A stretch of DNA of 12,864 nucleotides from Desulfuromonadaceae bacterium (lineage in GTDB: Bacteria; Desulfobacterota; Desulfuromonadia; Desulfuromonadales; Geopsychrobacteraceae), in NCBI GenBank assembly GCA_016744555.1, contig JADGED010000055.1, positions 1 through 12,864 on the forward strand, written 5' to 3'. Positions 1 through 6,782 of this stretch are shown one piece after another; positions within the stretch are counted from its first letter, which is position 1, and each line of letters begins with the position of its first letter. The translations under genes were made by a program, and so were the position numbers. Below the pieces are notes generated by a model. That model searched no databases, was not told the DNA's origin, and saw only the letters and a list, made by a program, of their open reading frames with translations.

Positions 1-1
1 G

Positions 2-385
2 TTTGAGGTTACCTGCATATCAATGGGAAACCCTCATGCAGTAATTTATGTGGATGATGTCGCTAATTTTCCCGTGGCTAAGGTTGGTCGTCTAATTGAA
101 AACCACAGTTGGTTTCCTCGTCGCATCAACGTCGAATTTGTCCAAGTTGTTAGTCCAAATGAAGTTATTCAGCGGACGTGGGAGCGTGGTGCCGGAGAGA
201 CATTAGCCTGTGGCACTGGCGCTTCGGCCGTGACTGTTGCCGGGGTGTTGACTGGGCGTACAGGGCGTAAAATTACCAACCATCTTCGTGGTGGGGATTT
301 AGAGTTAGAATGGCTAGAGACTGGAGCGGTAATGATGACCGGTCCAGCGGTAGAAGTATTTAGTGGTGATTTTGCTCCACAGTAG
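2..385 (+). CDS. dapF: Diaminopimelate epimerase, C-terminal part (5' end outside window)
   Basis: DapF interconverts LL- and meso-diaminopimelate in the cytoplasm, supplying lysine and peptidoglycan precursor. The reading frame is open from base 2 (FEVTCISMGNPHAV...), so the gene enters from the left and the ATG at 23 is internal: it lies in the conserved GNPHAV strand of the C-terminal lobe. The second catalytic cysteine is visible in the signature ERGAGETLACGTGASA (Cys codon at 209-211). The first catalytic cysteine, in the N-terminal lobe, would lie upstream of the window. The stop is TAG at 383-385, and 12 bases separate it from the next gene, so the two are probably cotranscribed. The family call is secure; only the missing N-terminal half cannot be judged. 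Confidence 0.96.
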   Translation, partial: FEVTCISMGNPHAVIYVDDVANFPVAKVGRLIENHSWFPRRINVEFVQVVSPNEVIQRTWERGAGETLACGTGASAVTVAGVLTGRTGRKITNHLRGGDLELEWLETGAVMMTGPAVEVFSGDFAPQ

Positions 386-397
386 TGAGATTTAAAT

Positions 398-1048
398 ATG
401 CAAGCAGTTTTGTTTGATCTTGACAACACCCTCTATCCGGCAGCATGTGATCTATTTTCGTTGATAGATGTGCGCATTAATCGGTATATGAAAGATGTCG
501 TTGCGATTGATGCTAAAGATGTAGATAGTTTGCGTCGACGCTATTGGCAAGATTATGGTGCAACGCTGCGGGGGCTAATTTATCATCACGACGTGGATCC
601 TGAGGATTATCTTGACTATGTTCATAGTGTTGATGTCGGCAGTCGTGTTGCGCTTGATGGTGACCTGCAACAATCATTAAATGCACTGCCAGTGCCAAGC
701 TATGTTTTTACTAACGGTTCACGTTGTCATGTCGACCGAGTAGTAACCGCCCTTGGTCTTGACGGTGTGTTTGCCGATGTTTTTGATATTCGCATTGCCG
801 ATTATCAGCCGAAACCAAATCCAGAGCCATATCAGCAAGTATTGGAAAAGTTATCATTGTCTGGTAACCAATGTGTGATGGTAGAGGATCAATTGAAAAA
901 TTTGCAAACGGCTAAGCAATTTGGGATGAAGACTATCTTGGTTGCCGATGAACCAGCGGAAATAGCTGCGAATGACTATGTTGATGCACAGGTTACGAGT
1001 CCAGCTGCTGCCGGAAGGTTGGTTCAGCAGTGGCTTGTAGGAGCTTAG
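398..1048 (+). CDS. HAD-family hydrolase, pyrimidine 5'-nucleotidase-like
   Basis: A 216-residue cytoplasmic phosphatase of the haloacid dehalogenase superfamily. Motif I is FDLDNTLYP with nucleophile Asp7 and acid/base Asp9. Motif II is FTNG (Thr105), motif III is the lysine of QPKPNP (Lys139), and motif IV is the VEDQ pair Glu163-Asp164. The helical cap contains YGATLRGL, followed by HHDVDPEDYLDYVH, which resembles the Sdt1/pyrimidine 5'-nucleotidase subfamily that dephosphorylates UMP and CMP. The start is ATG at 398 with a weak GTGAG upstream. The gene lies between dapF and dtd, one base before the dtd start, so it belongs to the same operon. Superfamily assignment is firm. Substrate is inferred from subfamily resemblance, and another nucleotide or sugar phosphate remains possible. 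Confidence 0.88.
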   Translation: MQAVLFDLDNTLYPAACDLFSLIDVRINRYMKDVVAIDAKDVDSLRRRYWQDYGATLRGLIYHHDVDPEDYLDYVHSVDVGSRVALDGDLQQSLNALPVPSYVFTNGSRCHVDRVVTALGLDGVFADVFDIRIADYQPKPNPEPYQQVLEKLSLSGNQCVMVEDQLKNLQTAKQFGMKTILVADEPAEIAANDYVDAQVTSPAAAGRLVQQWLVGA

Positions 1049-1049
1049 A

Positions 1050-1499
1050 ATGCGAGCAGTAATTCAACGGGTAAGCAGTGCTGGGGTTACCGTCGCTGGA
1101 GATAAAATCGCCACAATTGGTGCTGGTGTATTGGTATTTCTCGGAGTAGAAACTGGTGATGCAGAAACCGCTGCCGATTATTTGGCTGAAAAAATTGCTG
1201 GGTTGCGTATCTTCGAGGATTCTGACGGTAAGATGAACCGTTCTGTGGTGGCTAGCGGTGGCGAGGCACTGGTGGTTTCGCAATTTACTTTATTGGCCGA
1301 TTGTCGTAAGGGCCGACGGCCAGGATTTTCTGCAGCAGCAGCTCCAGAAATTGCCGAACCATTATGTAATTATTTTGTAAAACGCTTGAAAATTCTTAAT
1401 TTAAAGGTACAAACTGGTAGGTTTAGAACTGATATGGCTGTCGACCTCGTTAATGACGGTCCAGTGACTATTTTGCTTGATAGTGATCGGGCTTTTTAA
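1050..1499 (+). CDS. dtd: D-aminoacyl-tRNA deacylase
   Basis: Dtd hydrolyses D-amino acids (and glycine mischarged on tRNA-Ala) from tRNA, a chirality proofreading step in translation. At 149 residues it has typical length. It starts MRAVIQRVSSAGVTV, and carries the active-site motif SQFTL (residues 77-81), then ADCRKGRRPGF, and the Gly-cis-Pro motif in NDGPVT (135-140) that excludes L-amino acids. A good ribosome site (TAGGAG, about 1038-1043) lies inside the end of the preceding gene, whose stop is one base before this ATG, indicating translational coupling. One oddity: the segment before the cis-Pro motif reads GRFRTDM (123-129), whereas most family members have G-x-F-G-A-x-M. Both catalytic motifs are intact, so activity is expected. 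Confidence 0.95.
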   Translation: MRAVIQRVSSAGVTVAGDKIATIGAGVLVFLGVETGDAETAADYLAEKIAGLRIFEDSDGKMNRSVVASGGEALVVSQFTLLADCRKGRRPGFSAAAAPEIAEPLCNYFVKRLKILNLKVQTGRFRTDMAVDLVNDGPVTILLDSDRAF

Positions 1500-1546
1500 C
1501 TATGGGAGATTTTAGATCGGGTGGATTAGTTGCAAAGTCGTAATCA

Positions 1547-1580
1547 TCAGTAAGGCAGAACTAAATATCTGCCTTACTGA
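1547..1580. terminator. Perfect 13-bp hairpin between converging dtd and trxA
   Basis: Arms TCAGTAAGGCAGA (1547-1559) and TCTGCCTTACTGA (1568-1580) are exact reverse complements around an 8-base loop. The hairpin lies 47 bases after the dtd stop and 10 bases before the trxA stop, where two transcripts meet, so a bidirectional terminator is the natural reading. Neither side has a strong U-tract: the plus side reads CAACACAATTTTATAG and the minus side has none. It may therefore work as a weak terminator or as an RNA 3'-end protecting structure. Confidence 0.6.
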
Positions 1581-1590
1581 CAACACAATT

Positions 1591-1920
1591 TTATAGAGCT
1601 TTGTCTAACAGCGCTTCAATTTGTTTTTTTGGTACGGCACCGACAAGCTGGTCAACAACTTGGCCGTCTTTGAATAAAATCATTGTTGGGATTCCACGTA
1701 CACCATACTGCCCAGGAGTAGCAGGGTTCTCATCAACGTTAACTTTACCAATCTTAACTTTGCCATCATACTCTTCAGCAAGCTGGTCAAGGACGGGAGC
1801 AATCGCTTTACATGGTGCACACCAAGTGGCCCAAAAATCAACTAATACAGGGGTTTCGGATTTAAGTACATCGGCATCAAATTGGGCATCCGTAAATGCT
1901 AAAACTTTTTCGCTAGCCAT
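1591..1920 (-). CDS. trxA: Thioredoxin
   Basis: A 109-residue single-domain cytoplasmic thioredoxin, reducing disulfides in client proteins with electrons from thioredoxin reductase. The redox motif is WCAPCK (Trp33, Cys34, Cys37), a common variant of WCGPCK. The cis-proline lies in RGIPTM (Pro78), and the buried Asp in LVDFWATWC is present. Two starts are possible. The ATG at 1920 has a GGAG ribosome site 9 bases upstream, whereas the in-frame TTG at 1926 has the same site only 3 bases away, so the ATG start (MASEKVLAF) is chosen. The gene is monocistronic on the minus strand, with its own promoter upstream. Confidence 0.97.
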   Translation of the reverse strand: MASEKVLAFTDAQFDADVLKSETPVLVDFWATWCAPCKAIAPVLDQLAEEYDGKVKIGKVNVDENPATPGQYGVRGIPTMILFKDGQVVDQLVGAVPKKQIEALLDKAL

Positions 1921-1983
1921 TTTCAATATCTCCTTTTTAACTATCTTAGTCAGAAATTGTTCTGTAGTTATTTTCCGTTCTCA

Positions 1984-2011
1984 AATATATAGCAATTTTG
2001 GGGAAAATCAA
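1984..2011 (-). promoter_or_regulatory. Candidate sigma-70 promoter for trxA
   Basis: On the minus strand, TTGATT (2011-2006) and TATATT (1989-1984) are separated by 16 bases. The -10 box matches the consensus at 5 of 6 positions and the -35 at 4 of 6. Transcription would start near 1977, giving a leader of about 57 bases before the trxA ATG. This is sequence resemblance only. Confidence 0.55.
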
Positions 2012-2045
2012 GCCGTAACTTTGTTGTTGTAATCGCTTGAGTTGC

Positions 2046-2074
2046 TTGACAGTGACCCCTTGGCTTCATAATAT
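2046..2074 (+). promoter_or_regulatory. Strong sigma-70-like promoter for the SIS-domain gene
   Basis: A perfect -35 box TTGACA (2046-2051), a 17-base spacer and TAATAT (2069-2074) face the SIS gene. Transcription would begin near 2081, leaving a leader of about 33 bases with GGAG at 2105-2108, five bases before the ATG at 2114. With the trxA promoter it makes 1927-2113 a compact divergent promoter region. I see no clear operator or riboswitch in it. Confidence 0.7.
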
Positions 2075-2113
2075 GTCAGCCTGAATTTTGATTATAAAAT
2101 TAATGGAGTTTTT

Positions 2114-2692
2114 ATGGAGCAACGGATAGCGAAAACATGCCGGCAAACGGTAGATTTGCTTGAGCAGTTTTGTCGTGAGCAGAATGGTGAGCTGGTGCGA
2201 TTGGCAAAAAGTATTGGGGCTTTATTTGCCGAGGGTGGACATTTGCTAGTTGCTGGGAGTGGTGCGTTACAGCCAGTAGCACAACAATTGGCGAGTCAAT
2301 TTGCGTTTCGTTTAAATTTTGATCGTCCTGCATTACCCGCTGTATGTTTGGGTAGTGATGCGGTTTTGACGACAAGAATGTTAGCTGCAGGGCAACTCGA
2401 TCAACACTTGGTGCGCCATTATCGGGCATTAAATAGCCAGCAACATTTGCTTCTAGTCCTTAACGATGGCACCGATGCAGAAGCGTTAAGCAATCTGTGT
2501 GAAGAAGTTCTAGAAAATGAGCAGCCGATTGCTTTAGTGTCTTTTGTGGGAGCGAGCGACCAGCTAAATGGCGCTGGGGTCGATTATTGTCTCAACCTTG
2601 CAACCACGATAGTGCCACGACAGCTGGAATTGACCCAGTTTATTGGTCATTTGTTGTGTGAACTGGTTGAGGCTGAACTGTTTGGACGTTAA
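2114..2692 (+). CDS. SIS-domain protein of the GmhA/DiaA family, probably not an active isomerase
   Basis: A 192-residue single SIS (sugar isomerase) domain protein. The order matches GmhA (sedoheptulose-7-phosphate isomerase, LPS heptose synthesis) and DiaA (DnaA-binding initiation factor): an N-terminal helix, the nucleotide-like loop AGSGALQPVAQQ (47-58), DRPALPAVCLGSD (70-82), LLLVLNDGTD (112-121), and a C-terminal helix ending LCELVEAELFGR. Key family positions differ. GNGGSA of GmhA is GSGALQ, the phosphate-binding STSGNS is LNDGTD, the helix that carries the catalytic Glu reads QQLASQF, and the position of the catalytic His near the C-terminus reads LELTQF. Hand alignment therefore argues against GmhA chemistry. 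A binding role like DiaA, or an uncharacterised sugar-phosphate sensor, fits better. The gene sits alone between its own promoter and that of the heme operon. Confidence 0.75.
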   Translation: MEQRIAKTCRQTVDLLEQFCREQNGELVRLAKSIGALFAEGGHLLVAGSGALQPVAQQLASQFAFRLNFDRPALPAVCLGSDAVLTTRMLAAGQLDQHLVRHYRALNSQQHLLLVLNDGTDAEALSNLCEEVLENEQPIALVSFVGASDQLNGAGVDYCLNLATTIVPRQLELTQFIGHLLCELVEAELFGR

Positions 2693-2726
2693 AGTCCGAG
2701 TAATTACCGATTTACCAAGAAAAAAG

Positions 2727-2755
2727 TTGACGGGATTGGTTGTGAAAAATACAAT
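2727..2755 (+). promoter_or_regulatory. Strong sigma-70-like promoter for the tetrapyrrole operon
   Basis: TTGACG (2727-2732), a 17-base spacer and TACAAT (2750-2755) match 5 of 6 positions in each box. The expected start near 2762 leaves a leader of about 57 bases before the ATG at 2819. The promoter falls in the 126-base gap after the SIS gene, and no terminator is visible there, so read-through from the SIS promoter is also possible. Confidence 0.65.
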
Positions 2756-2818
2756 CGTATCTTTTGTGGTAAAGAAAACATCATACTATGGGCAGCTGGG
2801 ATTGCCGGAAGGGATGAC

Positions 2819-3655
2819 ATGGGAACTTCGACCCTGTTATTCAATGTTACAGCATTAATTTATTTGGTCGCTAGTGGTTTTTATATGGTTGCTATGTTGA
2901 AAAAGCAGCCATCAATGGGGCGTTTTGGCCGTTGGGCCTTATTGGTTGGAATCGTTGTCCATGCTACTAGTTTTGGCGTGCGTCACTCTACGGTCGGTGG
3001 TACTCCGGTAACTAGCCTGCACGAATCCCTCGCTTTTTTTGCTTGGTGCTTGGTGCTGCTGTTTTTATTGCTTGATCTCCGTTTCCGCTTTTCGGCAATG
3101 GGGGCTTTCACCGCGCCATTGGCCTTTGTGCTGATGGTTGCCAGCGCTTTGAGTCCCGACATAGTTGTCCCCCTTAATCCCGTACTGCAGAGCTGGCTTT
3201 TCCCAGTTCATATTGCTTTTGCTTTTTTGGGTAATGCAGCGTTCGCACTTTCATTTGGCGCTGGAGTTATGTACCTGATTCAAAATCGGATGCTTAAAAG
3301 TAAACGTTTTACCGGCATTTATCAGCTCCTGCCTTCATTGGATTTGCTCGACAAGGTTAACTATATTTGTTTGAGTGTCGGCTTCCCGTTGATGACGCTG
3401 GGGCTTATTAGTGGTGCTTTTTGGGCCAACTCTGCCTGGGGAACCTATTGGAGTTGGGATCCAAAAGAGGCCTGGGCCTTATTGACCTGGTTTTTATATG
3501 CAGCATTGTTGCATGGGCGTTTAACGATTGGTTGGCGTGGTCGCCGGGCAGCGTTGTTTTCTATTATTGCTTTTATGTTCCTGTTGTTTACCTTTCTTGG
3601 CGTTAGCTTGTTGCTAGGTGGTTATCATACCTTTGAAGCTTTTGCAATTTTATGA
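2819..3655 (+). CDS. CcsA/HemX-family inner membrane protein (cytochrome c assembly family)
   Basis: A 278-residue polytopic membrane protein with about eight hydrophobic segments. It carries the tryptophan-rich WWD heme-handling signature WGTYWSWDPKEAWALLTW (207-224), typical of CcsA/ResC/CcmC/CcmF. Histidines that could ligate heme include His48, His131 (PVHIAF), His232 (LLHGRL) and His270 (GGYH). In system II cytochrome c biogenesis CcsA exports and presents heme. The related HemX, found in hem operons such as that of Bacillus subtilis, lowers HemA levels. Position directly before hemA favours a HemX-like or heme-export role, and the sequence alone does not decide between them. The start is ATG at 2819 with AAGGG at 2809-2813, and an upstream ATG in the same stretch terminates at once. 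Confidence 0.87.
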   Translation: MGTSTLLFNVTALIYLVASGFYMVAMLKKQPSMGRFGRWALLVGIVVHATSFGVRHSTVGGTPVTSLHESLAFFAWCLVLLFLLLDLRFRFSAMGAFTAPLAFVLMVASALSPDIVVPLNPVLQSWLFPVHIAFAFLGNAAFALSFGAGVMYLIQNRMLKSKRFTGIYQLLPSLDLLDKVNYICLSVGFPLMTLGLISGAFWANSAWGTYWSWDPKEAWALLTWFLYAALLHGRLTIGWRGRRAALFSIIAFMFLLFTFLGVSLLLGGYHTFEAFAIL

Positions 3656-3677
3656 TTAATGTCTGGCGAGTAGATTT

Positions 3678-4973
3678 ATGAATATTGTTATCGTGGGGTT
3701 GAGTCACAAAACAGCTCCGGTTGAAATACGTGAAAAAGTGGCTTTTTCACCAACGGCTATGGACGTGCCATTGCAGCAGTTATTGCAGTTTCCGGCGGTG
3801 GCAGAAGCGGTAATTGTATCGACTTGCAATCGAGTCGAACTCTACGCTGTCAGTCGTCAACCCGAAGCAGCAATTGTTGAAATGAAGCAATTTCTTGCCG
3901 ACTTTCACCAGCTTGAATTGGAAAAATTGGAAGAGCATCTCTATGATTTTTCCGGCAGTGGTGCGATAAAACACGTCTTGCGGGTAGCTGCTAGTCTTGA
4001 CTCAATGATGATTGGTGAGCCACAGATTCTTGGGCAAATTAAAACCGCTTATGGTTATGCTTGCGAGTACAATGCTGTTGGCTTAATTCTCAATCGTTTC
4101 CTCCATAAGACCTTTTCTGTTGCTAAGCGGGTGCGTAACGAAACGGCAATTGCGAGCAATGCGGTTTCGGTCTCTTTTGCAGCCGTGGAACTGGCGCGTA
4201 AAATTTTCGATTCCCTCGATAATAAAACCGTTATGCTAGTTGGTGCCGGAGAAATGTGTGAATTGGCGGCAAAGCACTTTGTCAACAATGGCGTTTCTAA
4301 GGTTCTGGTTACCAATAGAACTTTTAGCCGAGCAGAAAAGCTGGCAGAAGAATTTAACGGCACCGCAGTTAGTTTTGATAATTTTCAGGAACAACTCCAT
4401 CGGGTTGATATTATCCTCTCGTCTACTGGTGCCCCTGACTATGTACTGGGTGCCAAAAAGCTCAAAGAGGTTTGTAAGGAGCGGCGCTACAAGCCAATGT
4501 TTTTAATCGATATAGCTGTTCCGCGCGACATTGATCCCGCAGCAAATAAGCTCGACGGAATTTATCTCTACGATGTTGATGATCTGCAAGGGGTGGTGCA
4601 GGCAAACGTCAAGGAGCGCCAAAAGGAAGCTGCTAAAGCTGAACTAATCATCGCTGAAGAGGTGGAAAAGTTTCAGGATTGGCTGGCAACCCTGCAAGTT
4701 AAGCCGACTATCGTTGCTCTGCGGCAACAACTTGATCAAGTTCGGCAGGCTGAAGTAGAAAAAACCCTCGCCAATTTAACTGACCTTGGCGCAAAGGAGC
4801 GCAAAGCGATAGAATCGATGAGCAGCGCTATTATCAATAAAATTTTGCATCATCCGACCAAAGTATTGAAACAGGCAAATAGTGGGGATGAAGGCAGTCT
4901 CTACCTTGATGCTGTTCGTGCTCTGTTTGATTTGCCAGACCACGAACAGACCTCAAATGATGCGGACAAATAA
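3678..4973 (+). CDS. hemA: Glutamyl-tRNA reductase
   Basis: HemA reduces glutamate on tRNA(Glu) with NADPH to glutamate-1-semialdehyde, the committed and normally regulated step of the C5 tetrapyrrole pathway. At 431 residues it has normal length. The N-terminus MNIVIVGLSHKTAPVEIRE is diagnostic. The catalytic cysteine is Cys50 in STCNRVELY, the conserved active-site histidine is His99, and MIGEPQILGQIK follows. The NADPH-binding domain has the VGAGEM loop (188-193) and TNRT, and a helical dimerisation domain ends the protein (PTIVALRQQLDQVRQAEVEK onward). A weak GGCGAG ribosome site lies before the ATG. The gene starts 22 bases after the membrane protein gene and is followed by hemC in the same operon. 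Confidence 0.98.
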   Translation: MNIVIVGLSHKTAPVEIREKVAFSPTAMDVPLQQLLQFPAVAEAVIVSTCNRVELYAVSRQPEAAIVEMKQFLADFHQLELEKLEEHLYDFSGSGAIKHVLRVAASLDSMMIGEPQILGQIKTAYGYACEYNAVGLILNRFLHKTFSVAKRVRNETAIASNAVSVSFAAVELARKIFDSLDNKTVMLVGAGEMCELAAKHFVNNGVSKVLVTNRTFSRAEKLAEEFNGTAVSFDNFQEQLHRVDIILSSTGAPDYVLGAKKLKEVCKERRYKPMFLIDIAVPRDIDPAANKLDGIYLYDVDDLQGVVQANVKERQKEAAKAELIIAEEVEKFQDWLATLQVKPTIVALRQQLDQVRQAEVEKTLANLTDLGAKERKAIESMSSAIINKILHHPTKVLKQANSGDEGSLYLDAVRALFDLPDHEQTSNDADK

Positions 4974-5001
4974 ACTCAATCAATAAAATTAAGGAGCATT
5001 T

Positions 5002-5958
5002 ATGGCTACCAGAACTTTAAGAATAGGGACTCGTGCTAGTGCGTTAGCACTTTGGCAGGCTAATTGGGTTAAAGATGAGCTGGAGAAACGTTATTCCGAT
5101 TTGGAAGTGACGTTGACCAAAATCAAAACTCAAGGGGATAAGATCCTCGATGTCCCTTTAGCCATGGTTGGTGGTAAAGGATTGTTTGTTAAAGAGATTC
5201 AGGAAGCTATGTTGCGTAGTGAAGTTGATATTGCTGTCCACTCGATGAAGGATGTCCCAACTTTTTTCCCAGAAGGTACAGCCCTACGTTGCATTACAGA
5301 GCGAGAAGATCCACGTGATATTGCGATCCTTGCTGAAGGCTGTAAAAGGTTTACCGATATTCGCCAGCATGGTCGTATTGGTACCTCCTCACTGCGGCGG
5401 AAAGCGCAATTATTGAACCTGCGTCCAGATCTCGAGATGGTAGATATTCGTGGCAACGTACAGACGCGTATTAATAAACTTAAAGAGGATAATTTAGATG
5501 CAGTTATCCTCGCTGCGGCTGGAATGCATCGCTTAGGCTTTACCGAGCAAGTAGGTGAATATTTTGAGCCTAAAGTTTGTCTTCCTGCAATTGGCCAAGG
5601 GGCGTTGGGGCTTGAAAGTCGGATTGATGATGATGTTACTAACGATCTGATTGATTTTTTCAATCATCCAGAAACTTCGTATGCTGTTACCGCAGAGAGG
5701 GCAGTGTTGGCAACCCTTGAAGGTGGTTGTCAGGTTCCTATTGCCGCATTTGGAACGGTAACTGGTGACCAGTTGGAGCTAACTGGGCTGGTTTCTGATG
5801 TTTTGGGGCAGAAAATGTTGAAGGAGACAGTAACTTGCCATGTCGATAAAGCACTTGAAACCGGAGTCGCTTTGGCAAAAGAGTTGCTAGCTCAAGGTGC
5901 TGCCGAAATTCTTAACGAAGTTTATGGTTGTGAAACATTCAACACCGATGAGGGTTAA
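5002..5958 (+). CDS. hemC: Hydroxymethylbilane synthase (porphobilinogen deaminase)
   Basis: HemC joins four porphobilinogen molecules into linear hydroxymethylbilane in the cytoplasm. The 318-residue product starts with RIGTRASALALWQA. It has the catalytic aspartate in HSMKDVP (Asp84), the arginine-rich SSLRRKAQLLNLRPDL and DIRGNVQTR that bind the growing chain, LPAIGQGALG, and the cysteine that carries the dipyrromethane cofactor in GGCQVPIAAF (Cys243). A strong ribosome site AAGGAG (4991-4996) precedes the ATG by five bases, in contrast to the weak one of hemA. Only 28 bases separate it from hemA, and its stop is two bases before the hemD start. Confidence 0.98.
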   Translation: MATRTLRIGTRASALALWQANWVKDELEKRYSDLEVTLTKIKTQGDKILDVPLAMVGGKGLFVKEIQEAMLRSEVDIAVHSMKDVPTFFPEGTALRCITEREDPRDIAILAEGCKRFTDIRQHGRIGTSSLRRKAQLLNLRPDLEMVDIRGNVQTRINKLKEDNLDAVILAAAGMHRLGFTEQVGEYFEPKVCLPAIGQGALGLESRIDDDVTNDLIDFFNHPETSYAVTAERAVLATLEGGCQVPIAAFGTVTGDQLELTGLVSDVLGQKMLKETVTCHVDKALETGVALAKELLAQGAAEILNEVYGCETFNTDEG

Positions 5959-5960
5959 TC

Positions 5961-6743
5961 TTGGCAGCTAAATTACCCTTGATGGGCAAACATTTTTTAG
6001 TTACCCGACCGCAAGCCCAGGCCGCAGACTTTGTTAGTTTGATTGAGCAGCAAGGTGGAGCAACTACTTGCATTCCAACGATTGAAATAGTCCCGCCCGA
6101 AAGTTGGGGGGCGCTTGATTTCGCCATGCGTGACCTTGATGAATTTGATATCGTCATTCTGACTTCGGTAAATGGGGTTAGTGCTTTTTTTGAGCGGCTG
6201 CTGGAAAATAACCAATATATTGGTATTCTTACCCAAATTCAGGTTGTCGCCGTCGGGCCCAAAACTGCAAAAGCGTTGGCTGATAATCATATTAAGGCCA
6301 ATTTGATTCCAGATGATCACCGCGCTGAAGGTATCGTTGCAGCGTTGTTAGAACAAGGGGTCGAGGGGAAAAGAATCCTCTATCCACGTGCTGAGATTGC
6401 CCGTAGTTTGATTACCGATAGTTTAACCGCTGCCGGTGCTGAGGTTGTCGCCCCAGTTGCTTATCGTACTATAATGCCAGCAGACAGTAGCGCCCAGTTG
6501 CATAGGGCCCTTGGCAGCGGTGATATTGACGCTATTTGCTTTAGCTCTGCCTCAACGTTTAATAACCTAATCTCTATGTTAGCTGATGACAAGCACCAGT
6601 TGTTGCAAGGTCATAAATTGTTTTCTATCGGGCCAGAAACATCTGCCGCGCTTACTAAGGCCGGTTTTTCAGCCGATCTAGAACCTGAAAGCTGGACGTT
6701 AGATGCGCTTGTTACCGCAATGGTTGATTATTATTCAGAATAG
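5961..6743 (+). CDS. hemD: Uroporphyrinogen-III synthase (TTG start)
   Basis: HemD cyclises hydroxymethylbilane with inversion of ring D to give uroporphyrinogen III, the branch point to heme, siroheme and corrinoids. The 260-residue, poorly conserved fold is recognised by LVTRPQAQAADFVSLIEQQGG near the N-terminus, IPTIEIVPPES, ILTSVNGVSAFFERL, and the second-lobe segments YPRAEIARSLITD and CFSSASTFNNL. The chosen start is TTG at 5961, because GAGGG (5950-5954, overlapping the end of hemC) is well placed for it. The next ATG, at 5982, lacks a ribosome site. Spacing of two bases after the hemC stop indicates translational coupling. No fused methyltransferase domain is present, unlike in some anaerobes that have CobA-HemD fusions. 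Confidence 0.95.
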   Translation: MAAKLPLMGKHFLVTRPQAQAADFVSLIEQQGGATTCIPTIEIVPPESWGALDFAMRDLDEFDIVILTSVNGVSAFFERLLENNQYIGILTQIQVVAVGPKTAKALADNHIKANLIPDDHRAEGIVAALLEQGVEGKRILYPRAEIARSLITDSLTAAGAEVVAPVAYRTIMPADSSAQLHRALGSGDIDAICFSSASTFNNLISMLADDKHQLLQGHKLFSIGPETSAALTKAGFSADLEPESWTLDALVTAMVDYYSE

Positions 6744-6782
6744 ATCGTAGTTAACCCCTACGTTAATAAATAGGAGTAGTTT

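Noticed and set aside
1921..1926. TTG at 1926 as an upstream trxA start (adding two residues)
   Set aside because: Only three bases separate it from the GGAG site. The ATG at 1920 has ideal spacing and gives the usual thioredoxin N-terminus.
1994..2008. ATTTT/AAAAT inverted repeat with a GGGG loop upstream of trxA
   Set aside because: It is short and AT-only, and mostly falls within the trxA promoter spacer. It is not distinguishable from chance.
1601..2032. 143-codon plus-strand open frame antisense to trxA
   Set aside because: It is the shadow of a clear thioredoxin with WCAPCK and a ribosome site. The translated frame shows no recognisable motif.
2762..2818. Possible riboswitch or heme-responsive leader before the CcsA-like gene
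   Set aside because: The predicted leader is only about 57 bases, with a four-base-pair GGCA/TGCC stem. This is too short for a known cobalamin or similar riboswitch.
2643..2858. 71-codon plus-strand frame bridging the SIS gene and the CcsA-like gene
   Set aside because: It overlaps both genes out of frame, contains the hem operon promoter, has no good ribosome site and no protein signature.
5199..5663. 154-codon minus-strand open frame inside hemC
   Set aside because: Antisense shadow of hemC, whose catalytic motifs are all in the plus frame. The Ser/Arg-rich translation looks random.
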